DNA from: an uncultured Lachnospiraceae bacterium
GTDB lineage: Bacteria; Bacillota; Clostridia; Lachnospirales; Lachnospiraceae
Direction: 5' to 3'
DNA length: 49,759 bases
NCBI GenBank assembly: GCA_910588125.1
Contig: CAJUPI010000018.1
Span: forward strand, 1-49,759
In this document: one piece after another, positions 1 through 7,890 of the stretch
Position numbering within the stretch: position 1 is the first letter of the stretch
Layout of the letters: every line of letters begins with the position of its first letter
Made by a program: the position numbers and the translations under genes
The notes under the pieces: generated by a model
The model's database searches: none
The model's input: the letters and a program-made list of their open reading frames with translations, nothing else
What the model was told of the DNA's origin: nothing

Positions 1-172
1 TGTGTGTACGTGAACCGTCCGAACACAGGATAGAGAAATGACGGGTGACTTATTTGGCAACACCCTCTTTTGATTGCAAAGCCAAGATACTTGAAGAAGA
101 ACCTTTTCTATGCTAAACTATTTGCTTGAGTGGGGTTATAGACAAAAAGACTTAGATTGAGGAGCAAATGTG
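1..172. other. Left edge, no supported gene
   Basis: I see no convincing coding region here. A run open from base 1 in frame 1 ends at a TAG at 31-33 and could be the tail of a gene outside the window, but it is too short to judge. The strong GAGGAG at 159-164 belongs to the amidase that follows. Confidence 0.4.
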
Positions 173-1168
173 ATGATTTGTATGACTGGACAGATGTTAA
201 ATATGGTACAAGAGACTGGAGTGGTAGTATGGGAGACAGAAGTGGCGGGCAATATGGAAGAGATAGCAGCCGGCCAGGGCAACAAAGATGAGGTATCGGC
301 GGATGTGTGGTTCGATATGGATGGAACTACTTATCATGTACAGACCTTTCAAAAGAGGGAATCTCCCGTAATATCAGCGCCGGCAGCCGGAGATTCTGGC
401 CCCAGCTATGAAAGCGGACCAGGGGTGGGACCCGGCAGCCAGTCATGGTTAAACCAGCCAGGAGCAGTTTTAAAGCTCAAAGTAAAGGAGCCGGGAGATC
501 TGATGCTGCCGGAAACCGAGTTTACAAGATATAATGCTTCTGAGAACAGGAAAAACAAAATTATTATGATTGATCCCGGACATGGAAATCCGTCTGTTGC
601 CAGTTTGGTGCCGGATTTTAATGCAGGTGCATATTTTGGCGGCCGCTCGGATCGGCTTCATGGAGAAACGGAAGAAGTGTTTGCGCTGGCTGTGGGAGAG
701 AAAATCAGGGACAAATTGCTGGCGGCCGGTTATGACGTGATTATGTCCCGGGACACGAATGACGCGTTGACCCCCAACAAATTACGGGCCAAGATGGCGT
801 CAGAGGCCGGATGTATCCTGCAAGTCTGCCTTCACTGGAATGCATCCGCCCGATCGAATATTAATGGTACATTAAAGGTGATTCCGCCAGATTATAATTC
901 CAGAAGCTGGCTGTGGGAGATTGAGCAGCTGTGGGCTATATGCGGTCCGCGTTTGGGAGCGCATTTGGGCTCTGGTGTACAGAGCGATTATATATTTCCG
1001 GGAGCTGTTTTTAGCGTGGATGCCGATTTGCCGGTTCTTTATATTGAAACAGGATTTATGACGGGATCCGTTGACAGCAGCCGATTGGCAGGGGATGCAA
1101 ATCATGAGGCAATAGCAGAAGCCATTGCTTCTGGTATTATAGACTATTATAATCAAAAGGAGGAGTAA
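173..1168 (+). CDS. N-acetylmuramoyl-L-alanine amidase, Amidase_3 type
   Basis: This is a zinc-dependent peptidoglycan amidase that would cleave the bond between MurNAc and the stem peptide. The family signature is in the C-terminal two thirds: IDPGHG near residue 132 (zinc His), a downstream HGETEE glutamate, SRDTND, LHWNAS in place of the usual SIHANA (third zinc ligand His), and the late ETGFM glutamate that acts in catalysis. About 115 residues of low-complexity Gly/Ser/Pro-rich sequence precede the domain. No signal peptide or membrane segment is visible, which is odd for an enzyme acting on the wall. The ATG at 173 lies 8 bases after GAGGAG (159-164); a GTG at 170 is possible. The next gene begins 4 bases after the stop. 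Family call is firm; export and N-terminus are uncertain. Confidence 0.85.
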   Translation: MICMTGQMLNMVQETGVVVWETEVAGNMEEIAAGQGNKDEVSADVWFDMDGTTYHVQTFQKRESPVISAPAAGDSGPSYESGPGVGPGSQSWLNQPGAVLKLKVKEPGDLMLPETEFTRYNASENRKNKIIMIDPGHGNPSVASLVPDFNAGAYFGGRSDRLHGETEEVFALAVGEKIRDKLLAAGYDVIMSRDTNDALTPNKLRAKMASEAGCILQVCLHWNASARSNINGTLKVIPPDYNSRSWLWEIEQLWAICGPRLGAHLGSGVQSDYIFPGAVFSVDADLPVLYIETGFMTGSVDSSRLAGDANHEAIAEAIASGIIDYYNQKEE

Positions 1169-1172
1169 ACGA

Positions 1173-1529
1173 ATGAACCAAGAGGTAAGAGACTATGTTG
1201 CTGAGAAGGTGAGAGAATTACTTAGCGCTTCTTCTTGTTGCGTCGAGGCAAAAGAAGCTGGCCAGGCATGGCTGGACGCTATGGGGACGGACAAGGAGGC
1301 GGAACAGACGGGGAAACTGCTGGCAGAGCTGGAGATGGACATTATGCCGGTGGACGGGCTGATTGGCTTTGCCAGTTCGGAAGCAGGAATTCAGGTGTTC
1401 GGCCGGGAGCTGGCCGAAAATGTAGCGGCTCATGGAAGAGAGATCAAAGCAGCCGGAGCAAAATATTGTGATTGTCCGGCTTGTAATGCGGTGGCGGCGA
1501 TCCTTGAAAAGAAGGATGAGCTTTTATAA
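1173..1529 (+). CDS. Small Cys-rich conserved protein (118 aa), function unknown
   Basis: The gene has a very strong ribosome-binding site (AAAGGAGGAG, about 1157-1166) and almost abuts the amidase, so the two are probably co-transcribed. The protein is acidic, helical and soluble, with paired cysteines near residues 22-23 and a CDCPAC motif near 98-103, followed by AVAAILEKKDELL. The CxCxxC arrangement could bind metal. I recall similar short clostridial proteins carrying the misleading label 'molecular chaperone Hsp90'; nothing in the sequence resembles the Hsp90 ATPase. No signal peptide is present. Function is not known. Confidence 0.75.
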   Translation: MNQEVRDYVAEKVRELLSASSCCVEAKEAGQAWLDAMGTDKEAEQTGKLLAELEMDIMPVDGLIGFASSEAGIQVFGRELAENVAAHGREIKAAGAKYCDCPACNAVAAILEKKDELL

Positions 1530-1544
1530 CCAGACAGGACTTTT

Positions 1545-2474
1545 ATGAAGCACAGAGGAATGTTTTGGGGAATTTTCATGGGATTGGCGCTGGCCGTTTC
1601 CGCTTGTGGGGGGATTGTGCCTTTGTCACAATCCGGCAGCCAGACGATCGGTTTTGCCAAAGGCTTGCAAGAGAGTATTGGCTTTAGAGAAGGTTTGCAG
1701 GAGAAGATTCCGGCATATCAAGGAGAGGCCAGTATTGAAGTAAATGGAAATGTACCTTTTTTCGCATCCGGGGAATTTACAACAGATGCTTTTGAATACT
1801 ACAGCGAGCCGGATCATCTGGGACGCTGTGGTGTTGCCGTTGCCAATGTGTGCCGGGAACTTATGCCGGCCGAAGAACGGGGAAGTATTGGCAATATCAG
1901 GCCTTCTGGCTGGCATACGGTGAAATATGACCGGATTGCCGACCGGTATCTCTATAACCGCTGTCATCTGATCGGATATCAGCTGGCCGGAGAGAATGCC
2001 AATGAAAAGAATCTTATCACTGGTACGAGATATCTGAATATAGAAGGGATGCTTCCCTGGGAAAATATAGTGGCGCAATATGTGGAGGAGACGGGAAATC
2101 ATGTATGGTATCGCGTCACCCCCTGCTATGAAGGCGACAATCTGGTGGCATCGGGGGTGCTAATGGAGGCTTTTTCGGTGGAAGATCAGGGGTCAGGGAT
2201 CTGCTTTAATGTATATTGCTACAATGTACAGCCTGGCATTTTGATTGATTATGCAACTGGTGAGAGCAGATTGGATGAGACCTGGATACCGCCGGAATCC
2301 GAAAAGACAAAGCCGGATTATGATTATGTGCTCAATACAAATACAAAAAGGTTTCATATTCCAACCTGCTCCAGTGTGCGAGATATGAGCGAGAAGAACA
2401 AGGATTATTTTGCAGGAGACAGGAAGCAGCTGATTGAAAAAGGGTATGTTTCTTGTGGGCGTTGTAAGCCGTAA
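1545..2474 (+). CDS. DNA-entry-type nuclease lipoprotein (DNA/RNA non-specific endonuclease)
   Basis: This is a secreted, membrane-anchored nuclease. Residues 1-21 form a lipoprotein signal with lipobox AVSAC (Cys21). The nuclease core carries NRCHLIG with the presumed catalytic His141, followed by a Gln-Leu-x-Gly-x-Asn-x-x-x-x-Asn-Leu-Ile-Thr-Gly-Thr stretch that matches the EndA/DNA-entry nuclease family (usually DRGHL). The last 45 residues form a second module, with His-x-Pro-x-Cys and a terminal GYVSCGRCKP. This resembles the small Cys-pair tails found on other exported nucleases and may bind zinc. The family degrades extracellular DNA or makes it single-stranded for uptake. The Shine-Dalgarno is weak (AGGA). 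It lies 15 bases after the small Cys-rich gene, on the same strand. Confidence 0.85.
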   Translation: MKHRGMFWGIFMGLALAVSACGGIVPLSQSGSQTIGFAKGLQESIGFREGLQEKIPAYQGEASIEVNGNVPFFASGEFTTDAFEYYSEPDHLGRCGVAVANVCRELMPAEERGSIGNIRPSGWHTVKYDRIADRYLYNRCHLIGYQLAGENANEKNLITGTRYLNIEGMLPWENIVAQYVEETGNHVWYRVTPCYEGDNLVASGVLMEAFSVEDQGSGICFNVYCYNVQPGILIDYATGESRLDETWIPPESEKTKPDYDYVLNTNTKRFHIPTCSSVRDMSEKNKDYFAGDRKQLIEKGYVSCGRCKP

Positions 2475-2499
2475 TCAATGTTGCAGGGTTTGGCAGGTA

Positions 2500-3114
2500 T
2501 TATTTGATCGTCCCCACAAGTTTTATATTTCCGCCATCTTTAAACATACCGGAACAATTATATTTCCAGATCCCTTTTTCCAAAGGGATCTCTTTTGCCA
2601 TATCAGCAGAGCCGATGGTAATGCGATGTTCTTTCCCTTCGGGGCCAAATAAAAAGAAATCTACGGATCCGCCTTTAATATCGGAAGTGATATTTAAGAC
2701 TAAGGTCTGATTGCTTTCTACCTGGAAGGAACCGGATTCGGCGATGTTTAACTGGCCTGGATGACTGGCGAAATCCATGACGGTGCTTCCGCTGGTCACG
2801 GTATGGCTGGCAGATTCGCGGGAATTGCCATTGCCGGGAATCAGATCGACGGAATTTTTTGCATTGTCATAATGAGTGGTATATCCTAAGCTTTCCAGCA
2901 ATTCATTGACTGGTACATACAGAATCTCGTTTTGCTCGCCTTCCATAGCAACAGAAATCAGAGGCTTATTAAGGGGGAGTAAAGCCCCATTCAGAGTTAC
3001 TTTGGTATCGCATAAGCTTGCGGATCGGATCTCAGCTGCTGCAAATGCAGTGGTTATTCCCAGGGTTCCCAGAAGAAGTCCGGCAACGAAACTTTTTATA
3101 TCCAGTTTTTTCAT
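2500..3114 (-). CDS. Exported stalk-domain (copper amine oxidase N-terminal-like) protein
   Basis: A 204-residue exported protein. Residues 1-26 are a typical signal peptide ending in TAFAAA. Residues of about 35-95 match the 'stalk'/copper amine oxidase N-like fold: VTLNGALLPLNKPLI, then LYVPVNELLESLGY, then the Tyr-Asp-Asn-Ala-Lys-Asn-Ser-Val segment. In this family the fold serves as a wall- or ligand-binding module rather than as an oxidase. The C-terminal 95 residues look like a beta-sandwich of unknown role. GGAGG stands upstream of the ATG, and a promoter is visible at 3149-3177. It converges on the nuclease gene with only 25 bases between the two stops. Confidence 0.75.
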   Translation of the reverse strand: MKKLDIKSFVAGLLLGTLGITTAFAAAEIRSASLCDTKVTLNGALLPLNKPLISVAMEGEQNEILYVPVNELLESLGYTTHYDNAKNSVDLIPGNGNSRESASHTVTSGSTVMDFASHPGQLNIAESGSFQVESNQTLVLNITSDIKGGSVDFFLFGPEGKEHRITIGSADMAKEIPLEKGIWKYNCSGMFKDGGNIKLVGTIK

Positions 3115-3148
3115 AATATAAGCCTCCGATTTTAAGATTTGTTACTAT

Positions 3149-3177
3149 ATTTTAGCACGATTGTAGGATATTCGCAA
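3149..3177 (-). promoter_or_regulatory. Promoter of the stalk-domain gene
   Basis: Read on the minus strand, TTGCGA (3172-3177) is followed after exactly 17 bases by TAAAAT (3149-3154). The start codon is about 35 bases downstream. This fits a vegetative sigma-A promoter. Confidence 0.6.
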
Positions 3178-3198
3178 GAGAAATGATAAGCATTGTGC

Positions 3199-3471
3199 TT
3201 ATTCTTTCCAGCGCTTTAAGGTGGGGAACCATTCCTGCATGATTTTCCTGGCCTCATCTTCCTTCATGTCGGGGTTGGCCGCTACCATATGAGGCAGACA
3301 TATTTCAATCATTTCTTCCATAGTGCCCGGAAAGGTAAACGCACCCTTTTCAAAGCAATATTTGCAATACTCCTCATTTTTGCTGCCATCGGCATTGGTT
3401 CCGTACAATTCACCCGTATCTCCCATGGGCATACCACAGCATTGGCAGAATTTCTGATTCATTTCGTTCAT
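3199..3471 (-). CDS. Small zinc-ribbon protein (90 aa)
   Basis: The protein begins MNEMNQKFCQCCGMPMG and contains CQCCGMPM and EYCKYC, two Cys clusters about 26 residues apart. These form the 'putative zinc ribbon' domain (PF12674-like), followed by a helical Met/Glu-rich tail ending near WFPTLKRWKE. The upstream in-frame ATG at 3492 is less likely, because GGAGGG lies 8 bases before the ATG at 3471. In Firmicutes such proteins are often neighbours or targets of WYL/YafY-type regulators; a WYL regulator lies 8 kb away. The promoter carries a perfect palindrome, described separately. Molecular function is unknown. Confidence 0.8.
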   Translation of the reverse strand: MNEMNQKFCQCCGMPMGDTGELYGTNADGSKNEEYCKYCFEKGAFTFPGTMEEMIEICLPHMVAANPDMKEDEARKIMQEWFPTLKRWKE

Positions 3472-3530
3472 GTTCTTTCCCTCCGTTTTCATGTGTTTAA
3501 AGTGAATATAGCTTGCTTGCTATTACGTGT

Positions 3531-3563
3531 AGTATAGCACATATATCTTGACATCCTTTGTCA
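3531..3563 (-). promoter_or_regulatory. Promoter and palindromic operator of the zinc-ribbon gene
   Basis: On the minus strand an extended -10 (TGC then TATACT, 3531-3539) stands 60 bases before the start codon. Just upstream, at 3549-3563, is a perfect inverted repeat TGACA-N5-TGTCA. No good -35 is spaced at 17, so recognition may rest on the extended -10. The palindrome lies where a regulator could control polymerase binding. A WYL/YafY-type protein is my guess for that regulator. Confidence 0.55.
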
Positions 3564-3925
3564 GGGTTTATTCTTATATCAAAAATAAAATCATCGGTTT
3601 TCCAACGCTGGCAGTTTTTTGTTGTAAGTTGAGAAAGTTTCTTCATTTATCACAATTTTTTTTCCTATATTGTACATTAATTTCATAAAAGATGTAGTTT
3701 GTCAACGGAAAATCTGCAAAAATCGAAGCAGAGGAGTTCAATATAGTTTGAAAATAGTAATTATTTGTCAATCGAAGGGGAAAACTGCCGTCGGGAATAT
3801 GCTATACTAAAAACATCTAAAATGTACCGGCATGCAGGACGTTTCAAGAAAAATAATTGTGCACTTTCGATAAAGTACCGGGCTTTTTCAGAAAGGGCGC
3901 ACGAGGAAAAAGGAGAATGAGGAAT
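3564..3925 (+). promoter_or_regulatory. Promoter and leader of the TRAP operon
   Basis: The first 200 bases are AT-rich with no gene. An extended -10 (ATGC then TATACT, 3803-3808) follows a conserved block beginning CGAAGGGG at 3773. The same block recurs before cutC (13433-13472) with identical internal spacing. About 110 bases of leader follow, holding two GTACCGG repeats, and end in a purine-rich stretch (3901-3925) that again resembles the cutC leader. No -35 match is clear. No known riboswitch fold was recognised. Confidence 0.55.
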
Positions 3926-4948
3926 ATGAAGCAATGGAAAAAAACGCTTGGAATTGCAGCCAGCGTAGCCGCTATTGTGGCAGTGGGAGCCACGTTTCTT
4001 TCCGTAGCAGGGACTTCATCCGGGGATGTACTGGAACTTCGGCTGGCCCATAACCAGGCAGCAGGTTCAGAGATTGCCGGGTCAATTGCAAAAATATCAG
4101 AGTTTGTGGCAGAGGATCCCAGCCAGAATCTGAAGGTTTCCATTTATGCCAGCGGGGTGTTGGGGACAGAAAAGGAAGAGATTGAGATGGTACAGGCAGG
4201 GGTGCTGGACATGGCAAAGGTCAGTTCCAATACCCTGGGCCAATTTAAAGACGAGTACTCGATCTTTGCAGTACCTTACCTGTTCCAGAGCCAGGAGCAT
4301 TATTATATGGCCTGTGAGAACAGTGAGAAGGTGAAGGAGCTGTTCCAGTCTACTGCGGAGGATGGTTATATTGCCATCGGTTATTACGCCAATGGTTCCC
4401 GGAATTTTTATCTGAAGGAAAACGTAGCCTGCACGGATCCGTCTGTGTTAAAAGGAAAGAAGATACGTTCCATGCCCAGTTCTACCTCCATGGATATGAT
4501 TGAATTGATGGGCGGTTCTCCGGTGCCTATGGCAGGTGGCGAGACCTACAGCGCCCTGCAGCAGGGAATTGTGGACGGGGCGGAGAATACGGAGCTGGTG
4601 TTAACCGTGGACGGTCATCAGGATTTGGTCAAGGCTTATACCTATACAGAACATCAGTATTCGCCGGATATTTATATTATCAGCACAAGAACCTGGAACC
4701 GTCTGACAGACGGGCAGAAAAAGCTTTTGGTAGATTCGATCCAGAAGGCTAATGACAATTTCAAAAGCTTGTATAACGGCATGATGGCCGAGGCGATAGA
4801 GGAGGCCGAGAGCCATGGGGTGACGATTTACCGGGATATTGACAAGACAGCGTTTATCCAGGCGGTGCAACCGGTTCATGAGAATTATTGTGCCAAAGGA
4901 GAGAGCTATAAGGCGCTTTATGATGATATTCAGAAATATGCACAGTAA
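3926..4948 (+). CDS. dctP: TRAP transporter substrate-binding protein DctP
   Basis: Extracytoplasmic binding subunit of a tripartite ATP-independent periplasmic transporter, driven by ion gradients. The ATG at 3926 (10 bases after AAGGAG) gives 340 residues with a positively charged N-terminus and one hydrophobic segment (residues 8-26) that serves as a signal or anchor. DctP features are clear: RLAHNQ at the mature start, ASGVLGTEKEEIEMVQAG, VPYLFQSQEHYY, the KGKKIRSMPSS region where an Arg normally contacts the ligand carboxylate, and GIVDGAENTE. Family members bind C4-dicarboxylates, sialic acid or uronates. The GH105 gene cluster beyond the AraC gene favours a uronate-type ligand, but that is inference. 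dctQ starts 8 bases after the stop. Confidence 0.92.
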   Translation: MKQWKKTLGIAASVAAIVAVGATFLSVAGTSSGDVLELRLAHNQAAGSEIAGSIAKISEFVAEDPSQNLKVSIYASGVLGTEKEEIEMVQAGVLDMAKVSSNTLGQFKDEYSIFAVPYLFQSQEHYYMACENSEKVKELFQSTAEDGYIAIGYYANGSRNFYLKENVACTDPSVLKGKKIRSMPSSTSMDMIELMGGSPVPMAGGETYSALQQGIVDGAENTELVLTVDGHQDLVKAYTYTEHQYSPDIYIISTRTWNRLTDGQKKLLVDSIQKANDNFKSLYNGMMAEAIEEAESHGVTIYRDIDKTAFIQAVQPVHENYCAKGESYKALYDDIQKYAQ

Positions 4949-4956
4949 GGAGGGGC

Positions 4957-5478
4957 ATGATGAAACTATTAAATAAGATTCTGGAAATTCTCCTGGGGAT
5001 TGTGGTGGCAGTGATGGTAGCGGGCTGCTTTTGGCAGGTATTTACCCGTTTTGTGTTGAACAGCCCCAGCAAATATACAGAAGAGCTGCTGCGCTACCTG
5101 CTGATTTGGATGACTATGCTGGGTGTGCCTTATGCTTATGGAAAGGACAGTCATTTGTCAATCAATCTGGTGACCCGATCTTTCAGTGAGAAAGGAATGC
5201 TGATGACAAAAATCGGGATCGAGATTTTGATCTTGTTTTTGAGCGTATTTGTGATGATTGCCGGGGGATGGATCGTAACCATGAATTCTTCCGGGCAGAT
5301 TTCCCCGGCATTGCATATGCCTATGGAGCTTTATTATCTGTGTGTTCCCATCGGGGGCGTGATGATGGTGATTTACTGTATCAACCGGTTGTACGGCTTT
5401 GTGAAAACGTGGAGAGAAGAGGCATCGAAGGCAACTGTCGGGATGTCTGGCAGCCAGGGACAAAAGGAGGGAAAATAA
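4957..5478 (+). CDS. dctQ: TRAP transporter small permease DctQ
   Basis: A 173-residue protein with four hydrophobic helices (roughly residues 10-30, 45-62, 85-107 and 125-145) and the DctQ segment FTRFVLNSPSKYTEELLRYLLIW, whose Glu-Glu-Leu motif is typical of the family. It forms the small membrane subunit that joins DctM. AAGGAGG precedes the start, and the gene lies between dctP and dctM with no gap after it (stop followed at once by the dctM ATG), so translation is coupled. Confidence 0.92.
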   Translation: MMKLLNKILEILLGIVVAVMVAGCFWQVFTRFVLNSPSKYTEELLRYLLIWMTMLGVPYAYGKDSHLSINLVTRSFSEKGMLMTKIGIEILILFLSVFVMIAGGWIVTMNSSGQISPALHMPMELYYLCVPIGGVMMVIYCINRLYGFVKTWREEASKATVGMSGSQGQKEGK

Positions 5479-6783
5479 ATGCAGATTCAGGCAGCGATTG
5501 TATTAATTCTTGTGTTTTTTATGCTGTTGGCCTACGGTGTGCCGGTGTCCTTTAGTATTATCAGCGCGGCTCTGGTGACGATTATCATGTTTTTAAGTCC
5601 AGGATTTGGCATGTTTATTTCAGCCCAGAAGCTGGTGGGAGGAATTGACAGCTTTTCCTTGCTGGCGGTTCCGTTCTTTATCCTGGCCGGACTTTTGATG
5701 AGCAGCGGCGGCATTGCCAGGAGGCTGGTGAATCTGGCACTGTTGATTCTGGGACGGGTTCCTGGTTCGCTGGCATTGACGAATATTGCGGGAAACGCTA
5801 TGTTTGGTTCGATCTCCGGTTCCGGGATTGCGGCGGCTACGGCTATTGGCGGGGTAATGAATCCGTTGGAGAAGGAGCATGGCTATGATGAGACATTTTC
5901 GGCGGCAGTTAATATTGCGTCTGCTCCGGTGGGGCAGCTGATTCCGCCGACCACGGCGCCGATCATTTATTCGACAGCGGCTGGCGGAATCTCCGTGGCA
6001 GCGCTTTTGATGGCTGGCTGGATTCCTGGGCTTTTGTGGGCCGGGTTATGTATGCTGGTGGCCTTTTTGTATGGCAAAAAGAAGGGATATGTGGTAAAAG
6101 GAGAAAAGGTGACTGCTCCGGTGGCACTGAAAACCATCTGGGATGCTGTGCCGAGCTTGTTTTTGATCGTTATTATCATAGGCGGTATTTTGTCCGGTAA
6201 GTTCACGGCGACGGAGGCTTCCGGCGTGGCGGTAGTCTATGCATTTATTCTTGCGGTTTTTGTGTATCGCAGCATCAAGCCTTCGGAAATCATGGGGATC
6301 TTGACGAATACGGCGGTGATGACCACCATCGTCATGCTGATTATCGGAGCATCGACGGTGCTCAGCTTTGTGCTCTCCTTTACCGGGCTGCCGCAGGCGA
6401 TCAGCAGTCTGCTGCTGGGGATTTCCAGCAATAAGATCGTGATTCTGCTGATTATCAATCTGATTCTTTTGATTGTGGGGACGTTTATGGACATGGCTCC
6501 GGCACTGTTGATTTTTACGCCGATTTTTTTGCCAGTGGTGAAGAGCTTAGGTATGGATTCGATCCAGTTTGGTATCATGATGCTCATGAACCTGGCCATC
6601 GGGACCATCACTCCGCCAGTGGGCAGCGTACTTTTCGTGGGCTGCAGTGTGGCCCATTTGCCGGTAGAGGATGTGATGAAGCAGCTGATTCCCTATTTTC
6701 TGGCCGTGGTAGCCGGGCTTTTGCTGGTGACCTTTGTACCGGCGTTCTCCATGTGGCTGCCGGGAGTGCTGGGGCTGCTATGA
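5479..6783 (+). CDS. dctM: TRAP transporter large permease DctM
   Basis: 434-residue, highly hydrophobic transport subunit of the TRAP system with about 12 membrane segments. Family hallmarks include the GISGSGIAAATAIGG-like glycine-rich re-entrant loop (here FGSISGSGIAAATAIG), QLIPPTTAPIIY in the first half, and the matching TPPVGSVLFVG in the second half, reflecting the elevator-type inverted repeat. Preceded by AAAGGAGGG. It ends 20 bases from the stop of the convergent AraC regulator, with no obvious terminator hairpin between them. Confidence 0.93.
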   Translation: MQIQAAIVLILVFFMLLAYGVPVSFSIISAALVTIIMFLSPGFGMFISAQKLVGGIDSFSLLAVPFFILAGLLMSSGGIARRLVNLALLILGRVPGSLALTNIAGNAMFGSISGSGIAAATAIGGVMNPLEKEHGYDETFSAAVNIASAPVGQLIPPTTAPIIYSTAAGGISVAALLMAGWIPGLLWAGLCMLVAFLYGKKKGYVVKGEKVTAPVALKTIWDAVPSLFLIVIIIGGILSGKFTATEASGVAVVYAFILAVFVYRSIKPSEIMGILTNTAVMTTIVMLIIGASTVLSFVLSFTGLPQAISSLLLGISSNKIVILLIINLILLIVGTFMDMAPALLIFTPIFLPVVKSLGMDSIQFGIMMLMNLAIGTITPPVGSVLFVGCSVAHLPVEDVMKQLIPYFLAVVAGLLLVTFVPAFSMWLPGVLGLL

Positions 6784-6803
6784 CGGGATAAGGGGAATAT
6801 GGC

Positions 6804-7775
6804 TTATAAGATACCAGTATCTTTCATATGGTTTGCTCCGGAATCCATGCTTTCCTTTAAAGAGTTCCGGTCCGACAGCTGGTCAGGGAATGGCGGACTG
6901 GGTACATTGGTGTAGGTGACGGTGTTTAAGGTCTTGCGGTATTTTAACGGAGAAAGGGTCATGTAGGTTTTGAAGGTGCGTTCAAAATAGGTCAGGCTGT
7001 CATAACCCAGGGCATTGGCAATCGCTGAAACGCTCATGTCGGTTTCCTCAAGATACCGCTTGGCTTTGCGGATACGGTGGATGTTGGTATATTCGCTGAT
7101 GGTATAGCCGGTTACTTCCTTAAAAATGCGGCAGATGTAGGATTTGCTCAAATAAAACCGCTCTGCCAGTTCGTCTAAAGAGATAGGACGCTCGCAGTTT
7201 TCGGACAGATAGTCGGCAATGCCATAGGCAGCTTTGTACTTGGGATTGTCGGAGTCGCTGGGAATCTCCTGGCGCTGCCGCCGCACAAAGGACATCAGCT
7301 TGAAGAACCAGGACATGATGTCTAAGTCCATACCGACCTTATAGTTGTGTTCCCTGCTGGTCAAAAAATGGCGCAGGCTGCGGAATAAGTTGAGGATCAG
7401 CGCCTGCTGTTCCCGGTCTAAATGGTAGACGCCATAATAGTCATCCAGAAAACGGACGAGCTGCAGGGAGGGATAAAGCATGTCATAGGACTCCATTTTT
7501 TTTCGGGTGATATAAAGGATAATACGGTTGTGGCCGTCATTGGAGCCTGAGACGGAACGGGTCATATGGATGAGATTGGAATTGACAAGAATCAGGTCGC
7601 CTGCGCGGGCGATGTATTCCCGGTTGTTAAAGAAGAATACCCGTTCTCCTTCTATGATATAGAAGATTTCGTACTGAGTATGAAAATGCTTGACGCGCAT
7701 GTCAAATTTGCCGTAACGGACCATTTGTTCCAATGCAATTCCGTCGGTTTCGCCGTAGTAGGTGACTTTTTCCAT
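6804..7775 (-). CDS. AraC-family transcriptional regulator (cupin sensor + HTH)
   Basis: 323 residues. The N-terminal half is a cupin/AraC ligand-binding domain: MRVKHFHTQYEIFYIIEGE, then ARAGDLILVNSNLIH. The C-terminal part is a double helix-turn-helix: SLDELAERFYLSKSYICRIFKEVTGYTISEY, then SVSAIANALGYDSLTYFERTFKTYMTLSPLKYRK. It is transcribed away from the GH105 gene and towards dctM, so it most likely activates the flanking uronate/pectin genes in response to a sugar ligand. The last 30 residues after the HTH are an extension of no known function. Two possible starts are close together; the one used gives the cupin intact. Confidence 0.9.
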   Translation of the reverse strand: MEKVTYYGETDGIALEQMVRYGKFDMRVKHFHTQYEIFYIIEGERVFFFNNREYIARAGDLILVNSNLIHMTRSVSGSNDGHNRIILYITRKKMESYDMLYPSLQLVRFLDDYYGVYHLDREQQALILNLFRSLRHFLTSREHNYKVGMDLDIMSWFFKLMSFVRRQRQEIPSDSDNPKYKAAYGIADYLSENCERPISLDELAERFYLSKSYICRIFKEVTGYTISEYTNIHRIRKAKRYLEETDMSVSAIANALGYDSLTYFERTFKTYMTLSPLKYRKTLNTVTYTNVPSPPFPDQLSDRNSLKESMDSGANHMKDTGIL

Positions 7776-7890
7776 ATGGGCAGCCTTTCTGAGAACCGGT
7801 GATATGTTTCTTGGAATTATTATATAAGATGCGAAAATAAAAATCCAGAGGATGTTTTCGTTGGAGAAAAATAAAGGAGTGAAGGCAAAA
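7776..7890. promoter_or_regulatory. Divergent regulatory region, AraC regulator / GH105
   Basis: 115 bases separate the two divergent starts. An AT-rich core at about 7815-7830 reads as TATAAT on the minus strand and as a TATATAAG-like -10 on the plus strand, so both promoters probably overlap here. AAAGGAG at 7873-7879 belongs to the GH105 gene. No clear repeat that would mark the AraC binding site was seen. Confidence 0.4.

Noticed and set aside
3809..3925. Riboswitch in the TRAP leader
   Set aside because: Repeats and weak stems are present but no conserved core of a known riboswitch was recognised.
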